Positions 1 to 8,573 of a stretch of 64,000 nucleotides of DNA are shown here, piece by piece. The notes beneath the pieces were generated by a model. That model worked only from the letters and a program-made list of their open reading frames with translations. It was not told the origin of the DNA and made no database searches. The position numbers and the translations under genes are program-made. Where the stretch lies: the NCBI RefSeq assembly GCF_900172225.1, contig NZ_FWFO01000001.1:248001-312000 (forward strand), in the 5' to 3' direction. The DNA is from Falsiruegeria litorea R37. Lineage in GTDB: Bacteria; Pseudomonadota; Alphaproteobacteria; Rhodobacterales; Rhodobacteraceae. Position 1 is the first letter of the stretch. Every line of letters begins with the position of its first letter.

Positions 1-698
1 TCTGCGATGGGGGCCAGCAGCGGCGCGAGGATGTCGATTTGTTCTTCCACTGTGTCCTTGGGGCGGGGCGGCAGGTATTTGTTGACGGGCTTGGTGCCCA
101 TTTCGGGCATCAGGTCCATACCGCCACGCTCTTCGACCAGCTTGGATACGTCGCTGTTGGGATCACCCAGATCACCAAAGTGACGGGCACCGGCGGGGCA
201 GGTCCGCACGCAGGACGGAACGCGATCAACCTCTTCGAGGTTTTCGTTGTAGATCCGGTCAACGCACAGGGTGCATTTCTTCATCACGCCCTCGGTCGCG
301 TCCAACTCGCGCGCGCCGTAGGGGCACGACCAGGCACAGAGGCCACAGCCGATGCAATCGCTTTCGTTGACCAGCACGATGCCGTCCTCGACCCGCTTGT
401 AGCTGGCCCCGGTGGGGCAAACGGTGACGCAAGGCGCGTCTTCGCAGTGCAGGCAGGACTTGGGAAAGTGGATCAGCTGCGCATGGCCCTGTTCGGGCTG
501 CACCTCAAAGCTGTGCACGCGGTTCAGGAATGTGCCTGACGGGTTACCGCCATAAGCATCCTGATCCGACAGCGGTGCACCGTAGTTTTCGGTGTTCCAG
601 CCTTTGCACGAGATCACGCAGGCGTGGCAACCGACACAGGTATCCAGGTCGATCACCAGACCCATTTTGCGGTCAGTGGATTGGGGGAGTTGGGTCAT
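1..698 (-). CDS. soeB: Sulfite dehydrogenase iron-sulfur subunit SoeB (partial)
   Basis: This is the electron-transfer subunit of the cytoplasm-facing SoeABC sulfite dehydrogenase; it should pass electrons from SoeA to the membrane subunit SoeC and the quinone pool. From the ATG, 232 residues are visible before the gene leaves the window, so the C-terminus and soeC lie outside. Ferredoxin-type cysteine clusters are seen as CVGCHACVISC at residues 21-31, Cys82/85/90/94, CIGCGLCAWSC at 115-125, Cys142/145 and a later CVRTC, enough for four [4Fe-4S] clusters. There is no signal peptide. The start overlaps the soeA stop in the sequence TAATG, which points to translational coupling. The family also includes DMSO reductase and polysulfide reductase B subunits, but the xsc-pta context supports SoeB. 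Confidence 0.85.
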   Translation of the reverse strand, partial: MTQLPQSTDRKMGLVIDLDTCVGCHACVISCKGWNTENYGAPLSDQDAYGGNPSGTFLNRVHSFEVQPEQGHAQLIHFPKSCLHCEDAPCVTVCPTGASYKRVEDGIVLVNESDCIGCGLCAWSCPYGARELDATEGVMKKCTLCVDRIYNENLEEVDRVPSCVRTCPAGARHFGDLGDPNSDVSKLVEERGGMDLMPEMGTKPVNKYLPPRPKDTVEEQIDILAPLLAPIA

Positions 699-3520
699 TA
701 TTTGCCTACCTTCCACGCCAGGTTCTTGGGACCGGTTCCCACCGGTGATTTGATCGGTTCAAAGACCGGCTGGCTTTCTGCCAGATCCTCGGGTGCGCCT
801 GCTTTCTCGATTTTGACCTTCAGGTCGAACCAGGCGGCCTGACCGGTGATCGGATCCGAGTTGGCCCACCGCAGACCGTCACCCTTGGCGGGCAGCAGTT
901 CGTGGATCAGGTGGTTGAGCAGGAAGCCTTTGGTCGCTTCGGGCGCGTCCTCTTCCAAAGCCCAGGCGCCTTTACGCTTGCCGATCGCGTTCCAGGTCCA
1001 GACGGTGTTGTCGTTCAGCGCCGCCATCTCCATCACCGGCACGGTGATCTCACCGTGGGGCGAGGTGACTTTGGCCCAATCGCCGTCTTGCAGGCCATTC
1101 TCGCGCATCAGCTTGGTCGGCACATAGAGCGGGTTGCGGCCATGCAACTGACGCAGCCAGGCGTTCTGGGTGCCCCACGAGTGGTACATCGCCATCGGAC
1201 GCTGTGTCAGCGCGTTGACGGTGAAGCCCTCGTTGCCGTGCTGGTCGGTCTCGTACCAGATTGGCATCGGGTCCAGCTTTTCCTTGATCCGCTCGCGCAG
1301 GTGATCCGGGGGCTGGCGCTCGCCGTGACCTTCGGCGGCCAGCTGGAATTTGCGCATCGGCTCGGAATAGAGCTGGAACAGATATGGCTCGGGCTTGTCA
1401 TAGATGCCCATGCCAACGGCCCATTCCTGATAGGAGGTGTTCCAGGGTTTGTAGTAATCCGCACCCTCAGGGATGTGGGCCACGTAAAAGCCGCCGTTTT
1501 CGATGTAACGATCCAGCTGCTCGGGGTTCACTTCGCCCCGACCTTCCTTGTCGCCGTTTTCACCGCGGAAACCGGCGAGCGGGCCGATGCCCGGCTTGCG
1601 TTCGTGGTTCACGATGTAGTCGGCATAGTCCTGCCATTTGGCAGAGCCGTCTTCATGTGTGAAACCGGGCAGTTTCATCTTGTTGGCAAGCTGCACCAGA
1701 GCGGTCTGGAAGCCGCGCACATCGCGGTCCGGTTCAATCACCGGCCAGCGAATGGCGTCTGCGGCTGCGTCCGCCTCACAAATCGGGCGATCCAGCAGCG
1801 AGATACAGTCGTGGCGCTCCAGATAGGTGGTGTCGGGCAGGATCAGGTCGGCATAGGCCACCATTTCCGAGCTGTAGGCGTCGGAATAGATGATGCGCGG
1901 GATTACGTATTCGCCGCTCTCATCCTTGTCGGTGAGCATCTCCATGACACCTTTGGTGTTCATGGACGAGTTCCACGACATGTTCGCCATGTACATGAAC
2001 AGCGTGTCGATCTTGTAGGGGTCACCCGCATGCGCGTTCGAGATCACCATATGCATCAGTCCGTGGCTGGACATCGGGTTTTCCCAGGTGAACGCCTTGT
2101 CGATCCGCGCCGGGCTGCCGTCTTCTTTCAGGGCCAGGTTTTCCGGGCCACGGACAAAGCCCAGGTGCGGGCCATCGAGCGGCGCGTCCGGGGTGACTTT
2201 GCAGTGCGGGGCAGGGTGCGCCTCGACCGGTTTGGGGTACGGTGGTTTGAAGCGGAAGCCGCCGGGAACCTCGACCGTGCCCAGGATGATCTGCAGCACA
2301 TGCAGTGCGCGGCAGGTCTGGAAACCGTTGGCGTGGGCCGAAACACCGCGCATCGAGTGCATCGAAACCGGGCGACCGATCATCTTGGTGTGTTTTTCAC
2401 CGCGGAAGTCGGTCCATTCTTGGTCCAGCTCAAACGCCTCGTCAAAGGCAACGCGGGCCAGTTCGCCTGCGATGGCGCGGATACGCTCGGCGGGGATGCC
2501 GCAGCGCTCGGCGACAGCCTCGGGTGCGTATTCGTCAGACAAGTAGCGCTCGACCATGCCGTGGAACACCGGGCGGTGAGTTACACCGTCTTTTTCATAC
2601 GTCGCCGACAGGTCGGGACGGACGCCCGGCTTGTCGAATGCAGTCAGTTCGCCAGTGTTGCGGTCGATGACCAGCGGTTTGCCGTCTTCGTCGCGCAGGA
2701 ACAAACCTTTGGTCGCACCTTCGGTGGCGTCGATCAGGACCGGCGCATTGGTGTAGCGGCTGAGGTAATCCAGGTCGATCTTGCCCGCTTTCATCAACAC
2801 GTGGATCATCGACAGGATGAACAGGCCGTCGGTGCCGGGGGTGATGCCAACCCAGTCGTCAGCAACGGCGTTATAACCCGAGCGGATCGGGTTCACGCCG
2901 ATGACGCGCGCGCCGCGTGCTTTGATTTTACCCAGGCCGATCTTGATGGGGTTGGAATCGTGGTCTTCGGCAACGCCAAACAACATGAACAGTTTGGTGT
3001 GGTCCCAGTCGGGTTGACCGAACTCCCAAAACGCGCCGCCCATGGTGTAGATGCCGCCCGCGGCCATGTTAACCGAGCAGAAGCCACCGTGGGCTGCATA
3101 GTTGGGCGTGCCAAAGTTCTGTGCCCAGAAGCTGGTGAAGGACTGCGACTGGTCACGACCGGTGAAGAACGCCAGTTTCTCGGGGTTCTCGTGACGGATC
3201 GGCTCTAGCCAGCCCGCCGCGATGTCCAGCGCCTCGTCCCAGCTGATTTCTTCGAACTCGCCCGACCCGCGGGGGCCGACACGTTTCATCGGCGCCTTCA
3301 GGCGCGACGGCGCGTTGACCTGCATGATCCCAGCGGACCCTTTGGCGCACAAAACGCCCTTGTTCACCGGGTGATCACGGTTGCCTTCGATATAGGCGAC
3401 CTTGCCGTCCTTCATGTGCACGTTGATGCCGCAGCGGCATGCGCACATGTAGCAAGTGGTCTGCCTGATCTCGTCCGAGACCTTGGGCGAAGTGTTGAGG
3501 ATCGGCTGCTGATGAGTCAT
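698..3520 (-). CDS. soeA: Sulfite dehydrogenase molybdopterin subunit SoeA
   Basis: A 940-residue molybdopterin oxidoreductase of the DMSO reductase family, proposed to oxidise sulfite to sulfate in the cytoplasm. The N-terminal [4Fe-4S] site is plain: C23, C26, C30 and C58 in CYMCACRCG and GVLCAKG. The GGFCSVN stretch near residue 145 lies where this family often places the Mo ligand (inference). A C-terminal molydopterin dinucleotide-binding region follows, with a segment like LMRENGLQDGDWAKVTSPHG. There is no twin-arginine signal, as expected for Soe rather than periplasmic sulfite oxidases. It follows pta by 87 nt and overlaps soeB by one base, so xsc-pta-soeAB is probably one transcript that disposes of the sulfite made by Xsc. 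Confidence 0.85.
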   Translation of the reverse strand: MTHQQPILNTSPKVSDEIRQTTCYMCACRCGINVHMKDGKVAYIEGNRDHPVNKGVLCAKGSAGIMQVNAPSRLKAPMKRVGPRGSGEFEEISWDEALDIAAGWLEPIRHENPEKLAFFTGRDQSQSFTSFWAQNFGTPNYAAHGGFCSVNMAAGGIYTMGGAFWEFGQPDWDHTKLFMLFGVAEDHDSNPIKIGLGKIKARGARVIGVNPIRSGYNAVADDWVGITPGTDGLFILSMIHVLMKAGKIDLDYLSRYTNAPVLIDATEGATKGLFLRDEDGKPLVIDRNTGELTAFDKPGVRPDLSATYEKDGVTHRPVFHGMVERYLSDEYAPEAVAERCGIPAERIRAIAGELARVAFDEAFELDQEWTDFRGEKHTKMIGRPVSMHSMRGVSAHANGFQTCRALHVLQIILGTVEVPGGFRFKPPYPKPVEAHPAPHCKVTPDAPLDGPHLGFVRGPENLALKEDGSPARIDKAFTWENPMSSHGLMHMVISNAHAGDPYKIDTLFMYMANMSWNSSMNTKGVMEMLTDKDESGEYVIPRIIYSDAYSSEMVAYADLILPDTTYLERHDCISLLDRPICEADAAADAIRWPVIEPDRDVRGFQTALVQLANKMKLPGFTHEDGSAKWQDYADYIVNHERKPGIGPLAGFRGENGDKEGRGEVNPEQLDRYIENGGFYVAHIPEGADYYKPWNTSYQEWAVGMGIYDKPEPYLFQLYSEPMRKFQLAAEGHGERQPPDHLRERIKEKLDPMPIWYETDQHGNEGFTVNALTQRPMAMYHSWGTQNAWLRQLHGRNPLYVPTKLMRENGLQDGDWAKVTSPHGEITVPVMEMAALNDNTVWTWNAIGKRKGAWALEEDAPEATKGFLLNHLIHELLPAKGDGLRWANSDPITGQAAWFDLKVKIEKAGAPEDLAESQPVFEPIKSPVGTGPKNLAWKVGK

Positions 3521-3607
3521 TGGCGGGTCCTGTCCTTTGCATCGGGAGAAACGTGCCCGTTTCTTCCCAAATTGAAAACACTGTTCCTGAAAACAGCGGT
3601 GTATTCG

Positions 3608-4618
3608 TTATTTTGTCCCTGCAGCTTGCAGGATGGTTACAGCGATGATCTGGGTCACATCTTCGGCGCTGCAGCCACGGGACAGGTCGTTTGCGGGCTT
3701 GGCGAGGCCCTGCATCACCGGGCCGATGGCGGAATAGCCGCCAATCCGCTGGGTGATCTTGTAGCTGATGTTCCCCGCGTCGAGGTTGGGGAAAATCATG
3801 ACATTGGCCTGACCGGCCACATCTGAACCTGGTGACTTGCGCGCCCCAACCGAAGGGACAAAAGCGGCGTCAAACTGCAGCTCGCCGTCAACCTGAAGGT
3901 CAGGGGCGTTGGCGCGCAGAGTTTCGGTCGCCTCGATCACCTTATCGACGGCCGGGTGTTTTGCGCTGCCTTTGGTCGAGAACGACAACATCGCGATCTT
4001 GGGTTCGGTCTGCAGTAGAGCGCGGGCCGAAGTGGCCGAGGCGGTGGCGATCTTGGCCAGTTCCGCAGCGCTGGGGTCGATAACCAAGCCGCAGTCGGAA
4101 TACAGCATCGCCCGCGCGCCGGGTTGGGCGTTTTCGGGCGGGTACATCAGAAAGAAGGATGACACCATGCCCGCGTCAGGGGCCATGCCGATCACCTGGA
4201 TCGCGGTGCGGACAACGTCGCCTGTGGTGTGAACGGCACCGCCAACCGTGCCAGTGGCGCGGCCGGTGCGCACCAGCATTGCAGCATACACCAGCGGTGT
4301 TTCAGCGGCGGCGCGGGCCTTAGCCTCGTCGACGCCTTTGTGCTTGCGGAGTTCGAAATAAACATTTGCGAATTCCTCGGTCAGGTCCGAGGTTGCGGGA
4401 TCGTGGATGGCAACGCCGTCAGATGCGGAGGCCCCTTCGGCCTGCAACGCAGCTTCAACCTCGGCTTGCGGTCCAACAAGAATTACATCGGCCAATCCGG
4501 CCTTGTGGGCGGCCAGCGCCCCCGCGACGATGCGGGGATCACTGCCTTCGCTTAGAGAAACAACAGGGCGGGTTGCCGGGGCGTTTGCCGTCAACAGCTC
4601 AATCGGTGTTAGGGTCAT
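3608..4618 (-). CDS. pta: Phosphate acetyltransferase
   Basis: A 336-residue PTA_PTB-domain enzyme converting acetyl phosphate and CoA to acetyl-CoA and phosphate. The length is that of the short Pta form, without the N-terminal DRTGG/regulatory domains of enteric Pta. Typical segments include the GSDPRIV stretch near residue 25 and the serine-rich KSPGSDVAGQANVMIFPNLD region towards the C-terminus. It sits 26 nt downstream of xsc on the same strand. Xsc releases acetyl phosphate, so here Pta most likely serves sulfonate catabolism rather than overflow acetate metabolism. An ackA gene is not seen nearby. Confidence 0.9.
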   Translation of the reverse strand: MTLTPIELLTANAPATRPVVSLSEGSDPRIVAGALAAHKAGLADVILVGPQAEVEAALQAEGASASDGVAIHDPATSDLTEEFANVYFELRKHKGVDEAKARAAAETPLVYAAMLVRTGRATGTVGGAVHTTGDVVRTAIQVIGMAPDAGMVSSFFLMYPPENAQPGARAMLYSDCGLVIDPSAAELAKIATASATSARALLQTEPKIAMLSFSTKGSAKHPAVDKVIEATETLRANAPDLQVDGELQFDAAFVPSVGARKSPGSDVAGQANVMIFPNLDAGNISYKITQRIGGYSAIGPVMQGLAKPANDLSRGCSAEDVTQIIAVTILQAAGTK

Positions 4619-4644
4619 ACGTCCCGGCTCCTGTTCTTCTTTTC

Positions 4645-6417
4645 TTAGACCTGCTGGTCGGCCATGTCTGCGGCGTCGATGCCTGCCACGCGGACCGGCT
4701 TCTTCATCGCGTCACGACGGAACGGGTCACCCAGTTCCTGGTTGATCATGGCTTCGATCAGGGTAGTGATGCCGTTCTTCTGATCTTCGATCGCCTGGTT
4801 CAGGGCGGCGGTCAGCTCGTCCTGAGTGCGCGCCTGAACACCTTTCAGACCACAGGCCTGAGCGATGCCAGCGTAGGAGACCTGCTGATCCAGCTCGGTG
4901 CCGACGAAGTTGTCGTCGAACCACAGGGTCGAGTTACGCTTTTCAGCGCCCCACTGGTAGTTGCGGAAAACGATCTGGGTCACGGCGGGCCATTCTTCGC
5001 GGCCAATCGCGGTCAGTTCGTTCACGGCGATACCAAATGCGCCGTCGCCCGAGAAACCAACAACCGGAACGTCCGGGCAGCCGATTTTCGCGCCGATGAC
5101 AGCGGGCAGACCGTAACCACAAGGGCCAAACAGGCCAGGTGCCAGGTACTTGCGGCCTTCTTCAAACGACGGGTAGGCGTTGCCGATGGCGCAGTTGTTG
5201 CCGATGTCCGACGAGATGATCGCTTCGGTCGGCAGAGCCTGCTGGATTGCGCGCCATGCCATGCGAGGCGACATCCAGTCCGGCTTGGCCGCACGTGCAC
5301 GCTCGTTCCAGGTGGTGCCCGGATCGTCGTTCTCGTGGGTCAGCGAGCTCAGTTCCTGTGCCCATGCCGATTTGGTGGTGGCGATCAGGTTCTTACGGTC
5401 TTCGCGACCTTCGTCACCTGCGCTGTCACCCAGACGGGCCAGCAGACCTTCGGCCACCTTCTTGGCGTCGCCCACGATGCCGACGGTGACGTCTTTGGTC
5501 AGGCCGATACGGTCAGGGTTCAGGTCAACCTGGATGATCTTCGCGTCGGTCGGCCAGTAGTCGATGCCGTAGCCGGGCAGGGTCGAGAACGGGTTCAGGC
5601 GGGTGCCCAGAGCCAGGACAACGTCTGCTTTCGAGATCAGTTCCATACCTGCTTTGGAGCCGTTGTAGCCCAGAGGACCGGCAAACAGCGGGTGCGAGCC
5701 GGGGAAGGCGTCGTTGTGCTGGTAGCCAACGCAGACCGGTGCGGTCAGACGCTCAGCCAGTTCGGCCGATGCGGGGATCGCGTCTGCCAGAACAACGCCA
5801 GCGCCGTTCAGGATGACCGGGAATTTGGCGTCCGACAGGATGGCTGCCGCTTCGTCCAGAGCCGAGTCGCCGCCGGCGTTGGCTGCGAATTCGACGATCT
5901 TGGGCAGTTCGATGTCGACAACCTGGGTCCACATGTCGCGCGGGATGTTCATCTGGGCCGGAGCCGAGGCGCGCTTGGCTTGCAGGATGACGCGGTTCAG
6001 AACTTCGGCAACGCGGCTCGGGTCACGCAGTTCTTCCTGGTAGGCAACGCAGTCCGCGAACATGCGCATCTGTTCCATTTCCTGGAAGCCGCCCTGACCG
6101 ATGGTCTTGTTTGCCGCCTGCGGGGTGATCAGCAGTACCGGGGTGTGGTTCCAGTAAGCGGTTTTGACAGCAGTCACGAAGTTGGTGATGCCGGGGCCGT
6201 TTTGCGCGATCATCATCGACATTTTGCCGGTGGCGCGGGTGTAACCGTCTGCCATCATGCCGCCCGAACCCTCGTGGGCGCAGTCCCAGAAGGTGATGCC
6301 CGCCGCGGGGAAGATGTCCGAGATCGGCATCATTGCCGAACCGATGATGCCAAACGCGTGCTGGATGCCGTGCATCTGCAGCGTTTTGACGAATGCTTCT
6401 TCTGTGGTCATTTTCAT
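4645..6417 (-). CDS. xsc: Sulfoacetaldehyde acetyltransferase
   Basis: A thiamine-diphosphate enzyme that cleaves sulfoacetaldehyde with phosphate into acetyl phosphate and sulfite, the central step in taurine and isethionate breakdown. The 590 residues show the ThDP-enzyme layout: N-terminal PYR domain with the active-site glutamate region (DCAHEGSGGMMADGYTRATG near residue 50), a central domain, and a C-terminal PP domain with the GDGAFG motif ending at a conserved Asn about 30 residues on. The ATG at 6417 is chosen over an upstream in-frame TTG at 6432 because GGAG lies 9 nt before it and the protein then starts MKMTTEEAF, as in known Xsc. The gene lies downstream of tauR on the same strand, with repeated TauR-like boxes between them. 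Confidence 0.95.
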   Translation of the reverse strand: MKMTTEEAFVKTLQMHGIQHAFGIIGSAMMPISDIFPAAGITFWDCAHEGSGGMMADGYTRATGKMSMMIAQNGPGITNFVTAVKTAYWNHTPVLLITPQAANKTIGQGGFQEMEQMRMFADCVAYQEELRDPSRVAEVLNRVILQAKRASAPAQMNIPRDMWTQVVDIELPKIVEFAANAGGDSALDEAAAILSDAKFPVILNGAGVVLADAIPASAELAERLTAPVCVGYQHNDAFPGSHPLFAGPLGYNGSKAGMELISKADVVLALGTRLNPFSTLPGYGIDYWPTDAKIIQVDLNPDRIGLTKDVTVGIVGDAKKVAEGLLARLGDSAGDEGREDRKNLIATTKSAWAQELSSLTHENDDPGTTWNERARAAKPDWMSPRMAWRAIQQALPTEAIISSDIGNNCAIGNAYPSFEEGRKYLAPGLFGPCGYGLPAVIGAKIGCPDVPVVGFSGDGAFGIAVNELTAIGREEWPAVTQIVFRNYQWGAEKRNSTLWFDDNFVGTELDQQVSYAGIAQACGLKGVQARTQDELTAALNQAIEDQKNGITTLIEAMINQELGDPFRRDAMKKPVRVAGIDAADMADQQV

Positions 6418-6483
6418 GAGAGTGCACTCCAAGAAATAGATTATTGTTGACCGGCACGACTGTACCGGCGGTTTGAGACTGGT

Positions 6484-6540
6484 TTAGGCGTAAGCGGACG
6501 TTACGGGTTAGGGCCAAAAATCTGAACCGCTTAGGTCCAG
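6484..6540 (-). promoter_or_regulatory. Three direct repeats resembling TauR boxes upstream of xsc
   Basis: On the minus strand between tauR and xsc there are three decamers in the same orientation: CTGGACCTAA (6531-6540), TTGGCCCTAA (6508-6517) and TTACGCCTAA (6484-6493). Their starts are 23 and 24 bp apart, about two helical turns. The first agrees with the CTGGACYTAA box that I recall as reported for Rhodobacter capsulatus TauR. The last box lies 67 bp before the xsc start codon, a plausible distance for an activator site. The weaker two boxes are judged by spacing as much as by sequence. Confidence 0.6.
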
Positions 6541-6545
6541 ATGGG

Positions 6546-8009
6546 TCACTCGGCGCGGTTAATGGACCGTGCCAGAATCTCGATTCCGGGTTCGATCCGA
6601 TTGACCGGAATAGAGGAATAACCCAGCCGGAAATAGTTCTTGGGTTTTTCTGGGCCTGAAAAGAACGGTTCGCCCGGTTCGATATGCACGCTTTGAGCGC
6701 GCAGTTTTTCTGCCAGAATCGTTGTATCCACGGTTTTTGGTGCTCGCATCCACAAGGAAGAGCCGCCATATGCACCCCGCCCGGCGATGGTCAGGCCATG
6801 GTCAGAAATGGCCGATTCTATGGCTTTGCGTCGGTCTAACAGAGCAGCCGATACTCTGCGGATCTGAGCGTCGTAGTGGCCCAGAGACAGGAAATAGGCT
6901 GCCGTGCGCTGGATATGTCCAGGCGGGTGCCGTAGGACCAGAGACCTGAGTGCGCGCGCCTCTCGAATGAAGGCCTCGGACCCCACCATGTAGCCTAGCC
7001 TTAGACCCGGAAACAGGGATTTGGAGAAGCTGCCGACATAGATCACCCGCCCATCCCGATCCAGAGACTTCAGTGCAGGTGAGGGCGCGGCCAGAAAGGC
7101 CATCTCGAATTCATAGTCGTCCTCGACGATCATGGCGTCGATCTCTCGGGCGCGCTGTAGCAGGTCATGACGACGGTTCAGCGGCATGGTGGCCGTGGTC
7201 GGGCTCTGGTGGCTTGGGGTGGTAAAGATCACGTCTGTATCATGCGGAATCGCATCGGGTGGCAGACCGTCCACATCTACGCGCAGAGGTGCAACCTGAC
7301 AGCGTGCCTGCAAAAGCAATTCGCGCAGAGCATAATAACAGGGGTCTTCGATGGCGGCTTTGCGGCGACGGTTTAGAAGAACCCGAGCAGCCAGCCACAG
7401 GGCGTTTTGCGCGCCAAGCGTGATCAGGATCTCTTCGGGTTTGGCGGTGATGCCGCGTCGGGGCAGGGTGTGGCGCGCGATGAACTCGATCAGCAGCGGG
7501 TCGTCCTGATCGACGTAATCAGCCGTAAGGGATGCAAAGTCTTTTTGCCCCAACGCTCGAACCGCGCAAAGGCGCCAGTTTGCGTGATCAAAAAGGGTTG
7601 GGTCAGCCTGTCCGTAGATGAATGGAAAGCGATAGTCGCGCCAATTGCTAGGCTTGTGCAAAGTGTCCCCACCGGTGAACCGGCGGGCAATTGCCCGATT
7701 CCAATCCACGGTCTCTTCGGTGCGCTGTAGCGGTGTGTAACTTGGGGGCACCGGGGCGTTGTCCGAGACATAGTATCCTGACCGCCCCCGAGAGGTCAGA
7801 TAGTCATTTGCCAAAAGCTCGGTATAGGCCAGCGTTACAGTAATTCTGCTGATCCCAAGATGAGAGGCCAGCTTGCGCGACGAGGGGAGTTTTTCACCGA
7901 CGTGGAAGCGACCCGACAAGATGCCTTCGGCAATCATTTGTTGGATCTGCGCCTGCAGCGTGCCCTGTGCGTCGGGTTTGAGAAAGAAGGTGTCGACCGA
8001 GATGCCCAT
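6546..8009 (-). CDS. tauR: TauR, MocR-type GntR regulator of taurine genes
   Basis: A 487-residue MocR-type regulator: an N-terminal GntR winged helix (about residues 15-80, with GEKLPSSRKLASHLGISRIT) fused to a fold-type I aminotransferase-like domain. The PLP-binding lysine is expected in VGSFSKSLFPGLRLGYMVG. In relatives TauR, with PLP, activates taurine catabolic genes. It lies directly upstream of xsc in the same direction, and boxes like its reported target occur both before xsc and before tauR itself, so autoregulation is likely. Several roseobacter MocR proteins look alike; the xsc neighbour and the boxes decide the name. Confidence 0.85.
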   Translation of the reverse strand: MGISVDTFFLKPDAQGTLQAQIQQMIAEGILSGRFHVGEKLPSSRKLASHLGISRITVTLAYTELLANDYLTSRGRSGYYVSDNAPVPPSYTPLQRTEETVDWNRAIARRFTGGDTLHKPSNWRDYRFPFIYGQADPTLFDHANWRLCAVRALGQKDFASLTADYVDQDDPLLIEFIARHTLPRRGITAKPEEILITLGAQNALWLAARVLLNRRRKAAIEDPCYYALRELLLQARCQVAPLRVDVDGLPPDAIPHDTDVIFTTPSHQSPTTATMPLNRRHDLLQRAREIDAMIVEDDYEFEMAFLAAPSPALKSLDRDGRVIYVGSFSKSLFPGLRLGYMVGSEAFIREARALRSLVLRHPPGHIQRTAAYFLSLGHYDAQIRRVSAALLDRRKAIESAISDHGLTIAGRGAYGGSSLWMRAPKTVDTTILAEKLRAQSVHIEPGEPFFSGPEKPKNYFRLGYSSIPVNRIEPGIEILARSINRAE

Positions 8010-8023
8010 GGCGGCACCATAGT

Positions 8024-8055
8024 GTGGCCTTAAGTGGTGCGCAATCTGGACTTAC
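8024..8055 (+). promoter_or_regulatory. TauR-like boxes upstream of tauR
   Basis: CTGGACTTAC at 8046-8055 matches the CTGGACYTAA box at nine of ten positions, and GTGGCCTTAA at 8024-8033 matches at eight. They lie in the same orientation, 22 bp apart, immediately upstream of the tauR start codon at 8009 but on the opposite strand from the gene. A third weak copy, TTTGCGCTAA, is at 8075-8084. This suggests autoregulation of tauR; it is inferred from sequence similarity to the boxes before xsc. Confidence 0.4.
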
Positions 8056-8229
8056 GCCCAAGGCCAATTTTCAATTTGCGCTAAGTCGATGGTCCCGACT
8101 ATCGATACGAATTGGCTCAATTTTTTACAGGGCAGTGGGCAAACGTCAAGCATTACATCAGCTTGGCTTGAAGCAAACTCATCGCGAAGCTGTTGAATTT
8201 ACGGGTTGCGCATTCCTAATGAACCAAAT

Positions 8230-8245
8230 AACTAGAAATCTAGTT
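8230..8245. promoter_or_regulatory. Perfect palindrome, candidate ArsR-family operator
   Basis: AACTAGAAATCTAGTT is a perfect inverted repeat with 7-bp arms around AA. It ends 19 bp before the ATG of the ArsR-type regulator at 8265. ArsR/SmtB repressors bind AT-rich palindromes overlapping their own promoters, so this is the natural operator for the regulator-permease pair. Binding is inferred. Confidence 0.6.
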
Positions 8246-8264
8246 TAATGGTGGAGTTCAAAAA

Positions 8265-8573
8265 ATGTGGGAATCAGTTGCCGCAGGATTCTCGGCGATG
8301 GGATCTGAATCTCGACTGAAGGTTCTCAAGGTTCTGGTGCGTGCAGGCGAATCAGGGCTGACCGTTGGTGAAATCCAGGAACGGACGGGAATTGCGCCGT
8401 CGACTCTGGCGCATCATCTCAAATTCCTCGCCGGGGGTGGCGTGGTGGTCCAGGAAAAGGCGGGCCGCACCACCATTAACCGGGCGGATTTCGATCAATT
8501 GCGCGTTCTTGCAGACTTCATTCTTGGTGAATGCTGCGCCGACGCGCCCCAAAAGGCAGCGAACGATGGCTGA
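8265..8573 (+). CDS. ArsR/SmtB-family transcriptional regulator
   Basis: A 102-residue winged-helix regulator. The DNA-recognition helix is seen in IQERTGIAPSTLAHHLKFLA (about residues 40-59), followed by the wing VVQEKAGRTTINRA. A Cys-Cys pair near the C-terminus (GECCAD) could be part of a metalloid or redox sensor. A GTGGAG ribosome binding site lies 9 nt before the ATG. The gene overlaps the permease gene by 8 nt, so the two form one transcriptional unit that the regulator presumably represses through the palindrome at 8230-8245. The inducer cannot be read from the sequence; arsenical, copper/zinc or sulfide-related signals are possible. Confidence 0.85.
   Translation: MWESVAAGFSAMGSESRLKVLKVLVRAGESGLTVGEIQERTGIAPSTLAHHLKFLAGGGVVVQEKAGRTTINRADFDQLRVLADFILGECCADAPQKAANDG

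Noticed and set aside
902-3208. A 768-codon open frame on the plus strand, antisense to soeA
   Set aside because: It is the mirror of a GC-rich coding gene; the protein has no recognisable domain and soeA on the other strand is complete with intact motifs.
6432-6432. TTG at 6432 as the xsc start
   Set aside because: The ATG at 6417 has GGAG at the right distance and gives the conserved MKMTTEEAF N-terminus; the TTG would place the ribosome binding site inside the gene.
4366-6450. A 694-codon open frame antisense to xsc and pta
   Set aside because: It spans two genuine genes and their gap, which a real antisense gene would hardly do; it is explained by GC-biased third positions.
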